DNA from: Dioszegia crocea
Lineage: Eukaryota; Basidiomycota; Tremellomycetes; Tremellales; Bulleribasidiaceae
Length of the DNA stretch: 64,000 bases
NCBI GenBank assembly: GCA_001600615.1
Contig: BCKK01000001.1
Location: forward strand, 597,082-661,081
Direction: 5' to 3'
The translations under genes were made by a program, and so were the position numbers. The notes beneath the pieces are model-generated. The model saw only the letters and a list, made by a program, of their open reading frames with translations. It was not told the DNA's origin and searched no databases. Positions 1 to 11,096 of this stretch are shown piece by piece; within the stretch, counting starts at the first letter, position 1, and each line of letters starts with the position of its first letter.

Positions 1-302
1 TACAGCTACATGCATCACCCCCTAGACCTCTAGCAGCTAGCCTCGATACTCCCATACATCGCTCAGTCCATTCCGCAGGCGCTACGACCTCTAAAGGCAT
101 TTCCGCTACCCCCTCATTCCCTTCGCCACCCTACTCCTCATTCCTCATCCTACGACAAGTACCATCGAAGACATCCCAGACCGCTCCTGGAGGCCCGCCG
201 TACGAAGCCTACCTTATCCCTCCACATATCCCCATCCCCCTCGCTCACCCGCACTACAACGTCCGCTTTTTACTCCACAGCGGCGCAGGAGTCGTGCCAT
301 AG
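1..302 (+). CDS. 3' end of an unrecognised gene entering from the left (partial)
   Basis: One plus-strand frame stays open from base 3 to a TAG at 300-302, giving 99 residues with no start codon needed inside the window. The peptide is rich in Pro and Ser at first and becomes more ordered near its end (PYEAYLIPPHIPIPLAHP, then YNVRFLLHSGAG). An open frame of this length beginning at the very edge suggests the last exon of a gene whose body lies outside. I do not recognise the family. It could be chance, since the region is C-rich and stop-poor. Confidence 0.4.
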   Translation, partial: QLHASPPRPLAASLDTPIHRSVHSAGATTSKGISATPSFPSPPYSSFLILRQVPSKTSQTAPGGPPYEAYLIPPHIPIPLAHPHYNVRFLLHSGAGVVP

Positions 303-935
303 TTAACGTCTTCAGAGGCTCAAGAGACGGCGGATGTATGAAATGTGGCACCTAGGGGTCACATCCTGCAGCGCAGCTTGCGGAGTTTGGTATTTGCACC
401 AAGGTGAAGCGTGATTTTATCAATGTCGGCAAGGGTGGCAAAAGTCAGCACTTCGTGCTTGAGTCTACCTGTTAGGTCCTAGAAAGGTAAGGTAAGTTTC
501 GATAGGCTACGTCTGCTCATGACGGGCTTAATAGCTCTTCCTCACGTTCGTCACGTTGTCCGCCACCCTAGACGACTCCACAAAACAGCTGGTCGCCGCC
601 GGTGCCGCGCGCGCGCCGCATGGGGCCGCTCCTACTGTCGGAGACGATATGGGATAATGGGTTGGCTTTTGCTTGATATTGACTATGCTATACACAGTAC
701 CTATCATACGCATATGAGGTTGTGTGCCATTCTATGGGTACCAGGACCCAATCGGTATGAAGTCATCAATGGCTTCGCTTGACTTCGCCACGGCGATCTA
801 CCATGCCGGCATGCAGTCAAATTCGTAGTCAAATTCAAAAGACCGCACTATATCTATCGCTCAATTATCGGTGTCTCCAGTATTGTCTCTCCTCTTCTCC
901 AACATTGCCACATAACTAAGCTACACCTCTCCTCC
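303..935. other. Intergenic region before the ACR3 gene
   Basis: No convincing gene seen. Open frames at 519-782 (plus) and 528-713 or 854-1072 (minus) are short, overlap each other and have Arg/Cys-rich composition unlike the real exons nearby. The last ~80 bases would hold the 5' leader of the arsenite transporter. Confidence 0.5.
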
Positions 936-2449
936 ATGCCGGTGGTACAACATACAGAAGATGGACTGCGAGAATCCGATTCGGCTTGTGCTCCCTGTGG
1001 GCCCTCGCTCGCTCTAGATTCGCGTCCAGATGAAAAGGCATCGGATACCGCCAAATGTAAGTTGGACCTCAACAGCTCCTTATACCATGTGCTAATATAA
1101 CAGCTCTCATAAGAGGACTGTCCATTCTCGACAGATTCCTAGCGCTCTTCGTTCTGATAGCGATGATTCTCGGGGTGGTCATCGGTGTGTACGCCCCAGG
1201 CGCTCAAGCGGCATTTAGCGGAGCTCAATTCGCCCATACATCTGTTCGTGAGTGTCATTTGTTCTCACCTTCTGGACTGATCGCTGACGCATGTAGCGCT
1301 GGCAGTCGGCATGATCATCATGATGTGGCCGCCTCTCACCAAAGTGCAATACGAAAAACTACCCCGGATCTTCACCACAAAAGCACTTTGGACACAACTC
1401 ATCATCTCCCTTGTCCTCAATTGGGTCATCGGACCATTCGTCATGCTAGCTTGCGCCTGGGCAGCACTTCCTGATCTTCCAACATACCGGACCGGCGTAA
1501 TCATGGTCGGACTCGCCAGGTGCATTGCCATGGTCATGATCTGGAACACTCTCGCTGGCGGCGACGAGAATTTATGCGCCGTCATCGTCATCATCAACTC
1601 GGTATTGCAGATCGTGCTATACTCTCCTCTCGCCGTCTTCTTCATCCGAGTGATATCAAAAACGGGCGATGTACAGCTGGAGTATGGTATAGTGGCAATT
1701 GCCGTTCTTGTCGTGAGTGACCTTGCCACCTGTCCAAGCCGAAAGCTGATGGTCAGTTCCTCGGCATCCCTCTCCTCCTCGGGCTGACTACCCGTTTCCT
1801 CCTTCTGGCGACCCTTGGCCGATCCTTCCTCGAACGCAAGTTCCTCCCATACTTTGGTCCAGTGGCCCTCCTCGGCCTCCTCTACACCATCATCATCATC
1901 TTCGCACAGCAAGCTCGGCACATCCTCGCCAATATCGGCCCTGTCTTCCGCGTAATTGTGCCCATGTTCTTATACTTCATGGTTATGTTCAGCGGCGCAT
2001 TTGCGGGGATGTGGTGGTATTCATGGAGAACGTACCGAAGAGGGGAGAAGAGCTGGGGAAAAGGGATGGGTTACAGAGAGGCGGCAGTACAGAGTTTCAC
2101 CGCATCTTCCAATAACTTCGTGAGTCCATCTCATCTCGGATCTCGAGCGAACCCCATTATACCACAGGCTGACATCCCGTAGGAGCTATCAATAGCAGTA
2201 TGCGTAGCCGTGTTTGGCGCCAATTCGGACCAAGCGCTCGCCGCGACGATAGGACCACTGGTCGAGGTGCCAGTCCTTGTGGCGTTGACGTGGGTGTCGA
2301 TATACCTTGGAAAGAGATTACCATGGCCTCCAGTCGAGATGGATGCTGGTGGAGAGGTACCTACGCCGAGTATGGGAAGCATACGGAACGCCGGGGGAGA
2401 GGGGGAGGTGGAGCGGAAGAGCGAAATAGGAGATGGGGAGATTAGATAA
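936..2449 (+). CDS. ACR3: Arsenite/antimonite exporter of the ACR3 family
   Basis: Model: exons 936-1056, 1104-1247, 1297-1712, 1757-2119, 2183-2449, giving 436 residues. It is a plasma-membrane secondary carrier that expels arsenite, driven by the proton gradient in this family. Ten hydrophobic segments are expected and the sequence has about that many. Two family signatures are visible: the [12 protein letters not shown] segment with the conserved Cys that binds As(III), and the C-terminal [20 protein letters not shown] block. Residues 1-45 are a polar cytosolic leader; the last ~45 residues form a Gly/Glu-rich polar tail. All four introns are 44-63 nt. No arsenate reductase or regulator lies beside it, so it is not in a resistance cluster here. 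Family call is firm; substrate range is from family knowledge. Confidence 0.93.
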
Positions 2450-2730
2450 CATCGCACCAGTATGAAACTTGTATCGTCCGAAGCTGTATCTTTGGGTAGC
2501 TTGGGGGTGTATCCGGGGGACCTATACTGATCAAGCATGGGAGCCGGCACTCAAATCGCAGTACTTATCATCGCGAATATGGCAGACCAGCCCCTCAAGC
2601 AGTCACGTGACGATCTGACACAGGGGTGACGATCGATGATGACGATCCAAATATTTTGCATCTATCCCTCGCCCATCCATCAGCCACTAGAAGAGGGGGA
2701 CCTACCTACAGCTCACACATAATCTACAGC

Positions 2731-5274
2731 ATGCCGCGCCGAAAGCCGTTCTCTGCTAAGCAGAAGAAGGAGCAGATGAAGGATAAACGGGCTGTGAAGC
2801 GAGGCGAGCTAGACCCTTCAGAAGTCCGCGTACCATCACATCCTACACGAGCAAATCGCCCTGGCAACTCTATCGGCGCAACGACCACTCGTCGAGCAAA
2901 TCCAGATGATCCGACACACATGATCAATATCCGTCTCCAGAGCAAATTTACAGCTCTAACGCCGGCGTACCTGGATCGAACGCGAGATCTGGCCCATACC
3001 GTGCCATTGCCTCGGCCTTTGAGTGTGGAGAATGCGATCTTCCCGGTGGAATGGATGGAGCGGGATAAGGGGAAGCTGATGTGTCCTGCGAGGCCGAAGT
3101 TCAGATATGGGCAGACTAAAAAGGAAGTAGAGAGGAATGAGGAGGGTTTATTCAGTCGCTGGGTTAGCGGGACGAGGGCGTTTGTCGAGGGTTGGGTTGA
3201 GGGAAGTGATGACAAGAAAGGGGAAGACGGAGACGACGGAGAGGAAGATGGCGAGGGAGAGGGAGAGCACAGGGAGGATGAGGATGAAGGGGACGGGGAG
3301 AAGGCTTGGGGACAATTGAGGAGTCCGACGTGGTTTGAGACAAATTTGGAGGTTTGGCGCCAATTGTAAGTTCATCAAGACCTAATCTTGGGTGTCCGCT
3401 TGGGATACTAAATCAGATGACCGCAGGGAAGGGACGAAGCTGGGATGATATGATGGCAGTACACCAGCTGAGGCTACAGATGGCGAGTGACCGAATCATC
3501 CCAAATCCTCCTTCTACTCGCCGACGCTCGATGTCCACCTCTCCACCTTCCACCTTCACTACGAACCTACGTTCAATCCCTCAAACCCCGCAAAGAAGTG
3601 ATTCTAATCCTCACAAAGTCAGATCTGGTTGACCCGGACGCACTAGCTGGCTGGCGAGAATGGGTCAAGGTGTGGTGGGCGAAGGGATACAAGGCTTCTG
3701 AGGGGAAAGGGTGGGCTGACGAGGAGGACAGGGGGGAAGTCCAAGTGGTCGCTGTGCACAGCTATGACACAGATGCGCTTTACGCCGGTGAGTTCTTTTG
3801 TCCAAGCTGGGGTGAGTAAATTGATTATCTCAGAGAAACCTCGGCATAGACCCGATCTACCCGAATCATCCCTCCGCGAACTCATTTCCGCCCTCCGTAC
3901 AGCCCACACACGGCTGATGACCCCGCCCGAGCGCGTCAAGTCAGATCCCGAAAAGACGAAGAACTGGCGTAGTCCCGTTAGGTCTCAGGTCGACTGGGAC
4001 CTTCTGGCTCGAGGCCCAGCTTCAGCCTACCCACCCGTCGGTGCCGATACTTCCGCTTATCCCCATGCGAGGGCAGATCTGGGTTTAGGCGTTGGAGCGG
4101 AGGTAGCGGTTGATGGTGAACGGACCGAGCGGGATCCAGAGCATGAACCGCTTACGATTGGCTTGATTGGCCAGCCGAATGTTGGGAAGTCGTCCTTGCT
4201 CAATGCTGTGCTTGGGGAAAGTAGGGTGAGGGCCAGTCGTCAACCTGGAAAGGTGAGTGCAAGCTCCAGCTCATAGTGCCTTGTATCTGAGCTGACTATT
4301 CCACAGACGAAACACTTCCAAACACTCTTCTGGGGATGGAAGAGAGACGTCAAGGTTGTCGATTGTCCAGGATTGGTGTGTCCTAGTTTGGTGGGGCTCG
4401 AAGTACAGGCTTTATGCGGCAGTAAGTCTTGGAGTCCTCCTCTTCCCTGCCCGACATATTCCCGGACTTCAGTCGTACCATGCCCGAACAAGAGTTATGG
4501 CTGATGCAATAGTCCTGCCAATCTCTCAAATACCCTCAATGCACGCCTGCATCCTCACAGCAGGCCACCTCCTGCCCCTCGAAGACATCTTCAAGATCCC
4601 CGCCCAAGACACAGGCCCATCGGACGCATATGCCGATAAGAGAACGTGGCGGACGCCCAGACCGGAGGAGGAGCAGGCAGCGAGGGAGAAGCGGGAGAGA
4701 TGGACTGCAGGAGGGATCATGGAGGCCAGAGCTTTGGATAGGGGGTATCGTGAGTTGCATTCCGCGCCCTCTTCTGGCAGTACGAATAGCTCATGTCACT
4801 AGTGACGGCAAAGGGAGGACGACCAGATGGGAATCGAGCGGCAAATGGCAGTAAGTATCCCTGAGCAGCTCGGTCACTCCGGCTAAGCTTACAAACACAG
4901 TAATGCGCCAATTGGCAGATGGTAAAATCCGCTGGTGCTTCTTTCCACCTGGATGCGAATCCGATCGGGCAGGCAAGGGGATCTGGCTGGGCGATTTTGC
5001 GCATGATGATAAGGACGACAAGGAGGATGTGGACAGTGGACCTGATACGGATGATGAGGTGAGAGAGAAGGTGGAGAGCGAAGAGGAGGATGATAGTGAG
5101 GATGATGGAGAAGTCAGTGAGGCGGAAACAAAGGCTCGGAATATTGATAAAGGCTTCTTCGCCGCTTTAGAGGATAGCGGCGAGGAGGATGAGAGCGAAG
5201 AGGAGGAAGAAGAGAGCGGGGGCAGTGGCACATCTGAGGGTGGGCGGGATGGCGACGATGGATCTCGAACGTAG
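2731..5274 (+). CDS. GNL1: GNL1-type circularly permuted GTPase (YlqF/YawG family)
   Basis: Exons 2731-3365, 3480-3787, 3834-4252, 4307-4421, 4513-4749, 4803-4850, 4901-5274; 711 residues. The opening MPRRKPFSAKQKKEQ is the basic start typical of GNL1 proteins. The GTPase motifs come in permuted order: G4 (TKSD) first, then the P-loop GQPNVGKSS, then G3 (DCPG), as in the YlqF/YawG group linked to ribosome or nucleolar function. The conserved lead-in WFETNLEVWRQLWRV spans the first intron, which supports that splice although the intron is 114 nt. The C-terminus is a long Asp/Glu-rich tail after the FFPPG motif, as in human GNL1. LSG1 is the nearest alternative, but start and tail fit GNL1 better. 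The biochemical target is not known from sequence. Confidence 0.92.
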
Positions 5275-5379
5275 GTGATGTAGCGGAATCCTTCGGACAT
5301 CGTCATGTTGATACAGATCTGATATACACACACTAATTGCGAGCCTTGACTTCCGAAAGCAAGTCTCGGTAACACTCGC

Positions 5380-7076
5380 TCAACTGATCTTCTGTCCGCC
5401 TCCTAGACCCAATTTCCCCATGAGATCCTCCACCATCCCCTTTCCGACATCATACGATCCAGCCAAGGTCCCACTTCCACCACTTTCCGCACTCTCCCGT
5501 CGGCCAATCATCACACCTTCCCCATGCTCCAACTCCACCCCTTCTTCTTCCGCCTTCTCCACCACTGATCCCGGCTCGCCCAACTCTCTCCCTATCACAC
5601 CCTTGATCTTCGCCTTGAGATCCACCGCCGCCGCATCCTCCGCTTGGTCCAAGAACCACGGCTTGGACATGTAGTTCCGAACGCCATCAGGTAGGATGAC
5701 GACGACATTTGCGGTAGGGTCGGATGCGATGTGTTTACCGGCTGGGGAGTTGAGGTACCGTAAGCAGCCGGAGAGAGCTGAGCCGGATGAGCCGCCTACG
5801 AAGAGACCTTCTGTCCGTCTGAAGCGTCAGCATCAAGGGTGATGGTAAAGAGCTGAGGGGCAAGGCATTACTCACATCAATCGCTTGGTAGCAGCGAATG
5901 CCTCCTTGTCCTCCGTCTTTATCCACGCATCGATCAAAGGCGGTTTAGGATCCAACACCTCTGGGAAGAAGTCCTGATGATCAGCAAGAACCATGAGTTA
6001 ACGGACCAAGGACATAACGCACATATCCAATCCCCTCAACCTCGTAATTTCCCGGTTCCCCTCCACCCAGAATAGATCCCACAGGATCTATCGCAATGAT
6101 GGTCGCCCGATGATCACTGCCCGCCTCGCCATCCCGGATACCTCGGGCAATACCGGTGATGGTCCCACCTGTCCCGGCACCTGCGGCTAAGAGGGCGATG
6201 TGCTTTGAAGGAAGAGTTGAGGTGCTTATCGCATGCTGTAAAGTCAGCTGTCTGTTCGTGTACATCATAAACGCGATGCAGATAGCAGACCGACGAACTT
6301 ACCATGATCTCAGGGTATGTCGAGTAGTAGTGAGCCAAAGGATTCTGCGGGTTTGCATATTGATCCAGGATGATGCCGTGTGGTATGGACTTCTCGAGGG
6401 CGCGGGCGACGCCGATGTGAGACTCGGGGCTGTCCCATGCGGCTTCGGTCCTATTTCATCAGCTATCACCACGTACAAGAAGTCAGAAGGTTTAGCTGGA
6501 GACTCACGGCGTTCGCACAATCACCGCTCCGAGAGCTTTCAGCATCACTTCCTTCTCCAAGCTCATCTTGGCGGGTAGAGTAATGATGCATCTGTGACGT
6601 GAGCTTAGATCCTATATACAAAGGTTGCGAGCCAACTCACTGATATCCCTTGATGGCGCAAGCCAGAGCTAGACCGATTCCGGTATTGCCACTGGTAGGT
6701 TCAATTACGACGCTTTGACCCGGTATGAGGACGCCTCGCCCTTCCGCATCCAGGACCATACGCTACTGAGGTCAGGTAAGAGCGTCCATAGCCATATAAG
6801 AGCGGCCGTCGTAGCACACGAAGCTGACCTTTGCTATGCGATCCTTCACTGACCCGCCCGCAGACATGAACTCGCATTTGCCCACTATAGCCATCAGCGG
6901 ACACCCGTCTTGTTGCCTCCTGGTCAGCAGTCTCAGTGAGACTCACACAAGTTACATTGTAGGCCTTCCCCTTTAGCGATCTTGGCTAGCTTGATCAAAG
7001 GAGTGTTGCCGACCGCATCAAGGGCTGAATCGAGTACGCCATTCCAGTGATGCTGTTCTTGGAGTTTGCCACTCAT
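5380..7076 (-). CDS. CYS4: Cystathionine beta-synthase, catalytic core without a CBS-domain pair
   Basis: Exons on the minus strand: 7076-6947, 6884-6829, 6762-6641, 6591-6508, 6450-6303, 6235-6023, 5973-5876, 5818-5380; 429 residues. Fold type II PLP enzyme joining serine and homocysteine into cystathionine (transsulfuration). Visible: PLP lysine in [10 protein letters not shown] (about Lys57), substrate loop PTSGNTGIG, phosphate loop [10 protein letters not shown], and the CBS-type stretch [16 protein letters not shown]. That last motif separates it from plain O-acetylserine sulfhydrylases. After the catalytic end ([10 protein letters not shown]) only ~85 residues follow, Gly/Glu-rich and without the Bateman (CBS-domain) module found in yeast Cys4 (507 residues) and human CBS. 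The gene is divergent from CDC7 across 414 bp. Confidence 0.9.
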
Positions 7077-7490
7077 GATTTGGGAAGTTTGCTGATGTAG
7101 ATTAACGGCGGAAGACGGGTGTTTCTGTCCTCAAGAGGTTCTGATGCGTCTGGTGTAGACTGTCAAGGGGTGTCCTAGGGTATAAGAGTAAATGATCAAC
7201 ATGAGTGTATTGGTGAATGGCATCAATTGTCGTCAATTGTGGTGGTGTGAGACGCGGGGCGAGATCCGAAACGCGGGGGGGTAACGGCATGACCAGGATC
7301 CGAAACGCTCACGTAAGAGGGGTTACAACACTTCAGGGCTGGATGTTCCGACGGAAAGGGTGAAGGGGTTGTTGTTAGGCACGGTTGACGGGGATTTGCG
7401 AAGGAAAGCAGTCACGCTTCAGCCATCTTGTCACTACACTGAATCATCTTGTCATCTTAGGAGATACCCCCACCCCTTCTCCCCTCCGCC
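7077..7490. promoter_or_regulatory. Divergent promoter between CYS4 and CDC7
   Basis: This 414-bp gap serves both flanking starts. It holds a 12-bp direct repeat GATCCGAAACGC at 7263-7274 and 7297-7308, ACGCG cores at 7252-7256 and 7271-7275, and a doubled TCAATTGT near 7223-7240. ACGCG is the core of MBF (MCB) sites that drive G1/S genes in yeasts, which would suit CDC7; use of these sites here is inference. Confidence 0.45.
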
Positions 7491-10400
7491 ATGTCCTCCA
7501 CCCTCTCCGACGCGCCATCCGAAAATTCCAGCTGGCAATTACTTCAAAAATTCACGCCCTACAACGCTCTCCCTAACAACGGTGAGAGTTCGCGTCAGGG
7601 TAAAAGACGACAACCCTCAGGCGCCGTCAAGCGCTTACCGGAGCGCTCACCACCTCATCGGAAAGTCAAAAGAAGAAGGGAAGACACGCCTCGGCTTCAG
7701 GATGAAGCCGCACGGTCAACAAGTAATGAGGTTGTTGATCAGAAAGCGAGTGCGATACCATCCTTGGGCGCGACAACCGAAACGGCCGATGGCGATGAGG
7801 GGTCCGCGTCGGCCGGGATGGGGCAAACACTAAGAGAGGAGGGAAATGGGGAGGGACAGAGCGAAGATGGAGAAGCTCATCAGAGCAATCTCTTTTCGGA
7901 ACAGACCCAGCCCCTGAACGAAGGGGATGAAGATGATGAAGATGAGGAGGGCGGTGTGGAAGCTGAGGACGAAGAGGACTTCTTGCCGGAGGATCTGGGG
8001 GCTGTGGATCAAGAGGAGGCAGATGGCGACGAGGGGGACGCGATCGATGCGCGACGCGTCAATTCTCGATCGATAATCGGTGAGACCGATCTCGATGCGC
8101 CAATATCACTCGGGGAAGGGGATATGTTCCATCCCGTTGAAGAAGGCGACGAAGAAGAGGAGGAGGAAGAGCAGGTGGAGGAAGAGGGAGAAGAGGAGGA
8201 GGAGGAAAATTCTCTAGCCAGCATACAAGCTGCGCGCGCGTCCGACTACATCCCTCGTGCATTCGCGAAAACCGAACGCCCATCCACACACTCCCCCATC
8301 ACCGAGAATGATCCCTTCCGCGTTCCACGCATCCCGAACCACAACGACCATATGTCTCAAGTCCTCGAACAGGGAAGCTCGCAACACAGCGATATCTACT
8401 TTGATGAGGCCGACTCCAGCACCTATCATTCAGGTGACTCGAGCCAATTCGAGATGGATCACAGGTCGATTCTGGACCGGACGGCGGTGAAGAAGGACAT
8501 TAAGGAGTTCTTGGCGTCGTTGCCGGATGGCGTGCAGAATCTTTACGGCGTTGTGGACCGACTGGGAGAGGGTGAGTTGTCTGCTGCGATGCTGAAGGCT
8601 ACAAGCTGACTCCCTAGGTACATTCTCCTCAGTCTACATGGCCAACGATCTCGAACACGAATACTACGACAACCGGTATTGGGCAGAAGAGGATCATGCC
8701 GAACTATACAGGGACGACATACCGGCGAGGAAAGTGGCGTTGAAGAAGATTTTGGCTACGAGTAGTCCTGCTAGGATATCGAACGAGCTCGCCATTCTGG
8801 AGAGTCTACGGTGAGCTTACCAACTGGAAGATTGGAGAAGGTGAACACAGCTGATTAAGTAGTGGCTGTCGCAATGTCTCTCAGCTCGTCACGGCTTTCC
8901 GCCATCTCGATCACGTTGTGATTGTTCTGCCCTACCACCAGAGTGATGATTTCCGCGTAAGCCGATATCACTTCCGCTCAAACATTCGCTGACGGGGCAG
9001 AATTTCTTCAGACTCATGGACGGCATACACATACAGATGTACATGAAATGTCTCTTCCAGGCCCTCAAGGACATACATCAGCGGGGTATCGTCCACCGAG
9101 ATGTGAAACCGGCAAACTTCCTGTTCGATTACGAATCGGGTACTGGTGTCTTGTGCGATTTCGGTCTGGCCGAGGTAACTCTTTCTTCTCGGTCTTCTCG
9201 GTCGAGACGATGAGAATGAAGCTGACGAAATAAGCGATATGCCCCGCCTCGAAAATCTTGCTGTCAGCATGCTCCCGCAACGACTTCCACATTGCACGGC
9301 ACCAGACAGAAATTCAGCGATACCAAGGTGGTCGAACAGGCGGTATATCTCGCTCGGACAAAAGCGAAACTGGGAGAAGGCAAGGTGGGGTTCTTGCACG
9401 AGGATAAACGACCGTCAATCAAGACCAATCGAGCGGGGACGAGGGGGTTCCGAGCGCCTGAGGTATTGCTCAAATGTCCCGATCAGACTGTCGGTATGTC
9501 ACTTGATTCAAGACTCGGCGGAGAACAGCGCTAATTCCAGGCATTGATATTTGGTCGGCGGGCATGATGCTTCTTTCCATGTTGTGCCATAAATTCCCCA
9601 TCTTCAATTCGAATGACGACGTCGAGGCGTTGATGGAGATTGCGGCGGTATTTGGAAGGGTCCCAGTGGAGAAGTGTGCCGCACTGCACAGTGAGCTGGA
9701 GCGCCCTGTCGAACCGATGAAGAAATAGCTGACTCGTGTAGACCGCACCATAGTCTGCAATCTCCCCACCTTGGAGAACAGCCCGGGCAGCATCAAAAAC
9801 TTAATCCTCAAAGTCAACCCTCACATCTATACTCCACCCATCACCCACCCCACAGCTGAACAAGCCAAAGAGCACATTATCGCGATGGACCAAGCTATGG
9901 ACCTATGCGGCCGACTGTTGAAGCTTGACGTCACCAAGCGGCCTACAGCAGCGGATGTGCTGCGCCATCCATTCTTCACGGCGATAGCGGACGAGGAGGA
10001 TTTGGTACCTGTCGAGGTATTGGAGGGTACTCAAGGGCTATGCGGACACCTCCATGGGGTCGATGAGATGGGACGACGTAAGTTGATTACTCGTCGCCTT
10101 GGTGTTAGCAAAAGGAGAGAGCTGACAAGTCAGACCGAGCTGTTTTCGGACGCAAAATCCGGGAAATGCATTTCGGGATGGGTATCCCAGCTACTGTTGA
10201 TGAATGTAAGTCTGATCTCACGACCGCATAGGTCCTCCGCTGACGATTTTCCAGTATGTCCCGAACACCAGCACTATCAACAGCGCACCGGTCTTGATCC
10301 GCTCGATACCGCGAATAAACACCCTAGGTCATCGTATGAGCTCGTCGTTGAGACAGCCCGCGCCTCCTCTCCAACATACACAGCCACTTCGGGCTCTGCA

Positions 10401-10730
10401 AACCCCACCCCTGAGAAGAATGACAATATCTTCACTCGGGATCCACCACCACCACCTATGGCCTTGCCCCGCCTATCCCAAATCCCGCCTGCGCCGCAAT
10501 TCCAGACGAAGCGAGAAGTTCTCGGTCAACTGAATATGAATAGGATCAAGGCGGTGGGTAATGCGTCGACGGCGGCGGCACATCGGTCTTTATCGGCTGT
10601 GGCGTCTGCGTCGGGCGTGCCGGTGAAGCAGGTCTTGGGGATGGGGTTGGGGAGGTTTACGGGGAAGGATATAGGGAGGGATCAGGAGGATGAGGCGATG
10701 CGAGAGGCGGCTAGGAGAAGGTTGATATGA
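7491..10730 (+). CDS. CDC7: Cdc7/Hsk1 kinase (DDK catalytic subunit)
   Basis: Exons 7491-8571, 8618-8810, 8863-8956, 9001-9174, 9235-9493, 9541-9690, 9742-10077, 10134-10205, 10255-10730; 944 residues. With its partner Dbf4 this nuclear kinase phosphorylates Mcm2-7 to fire replication origins. Seen: glycine loop RLGEGTFSSVY at the first splice, VALKK lysine, catalytic [16 protein letters not shown], a Cdc7-style insert, [11 protein letters not shown] and the DIWSAG helix, ending in [14 protein letters not shown]. The first ~330 residues are a low-complexity, strongly acidic extension with long Glu runs, making it much longer than the ~507-residue yeast proteins. The C-terminal ~200 residues are also unusual. 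The two introns at 10078 and 10206 together restore the frame of the last exon. Confidence 0.93.
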
Positions 10731-11096
10731 TTGATTTTTGGAGATGAATGGCGGATGGGGCGGATATAGAGGGCGTGATAGTGTTTGGGAAGGGTTAGTC
10801 TAAGCTAGGGGAGAGGCGGTCATTGGCATGGGCTAGCATATATGGGCTGGGTCTTGAGCTTTCTTCTCTATTATCATTTCTGTAATGATACCACATTTGT
10901 GTAGTCTAGTATACGTAGCGTCCACAGCATGGCATTGGATTCATTGACTCGATCAATTGGCATCCCTTGGCTCTGCCGGGGCGAGGAAAGAAATCAGGCG
11001 CCATTGACAAGGTCAAATTTAGAAATCTCAATCCCCTTCGCTTGAGCTTTCCATTTGGCCATTGCTCCACTCTTAGTTCATTACTTCGCTTGGCCA
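10731..11096. other. Intergenic between CDC7 and the orphan membrane protein
   Basis: No gene seen. It must contain the CDC7 3' end and the leader of the next plus-strand gene. The open frame on the minus strand (10906-11097) is short and has no supporting features. Confidence 0.5.

Noticed and set aside
1265..1921. Minus-strand frame of 218 residues opposite ACR3
   Set aside because: Antisense shadow of a well supported transporter, running through its introns.
4791..5375. Minus-strand Ser-rich frame of 194 residues
   Set aside because: Antisense of the Glu/Asp-rich GNL1 tail, which always reads as Ser/Leu/Pro on the other strand.
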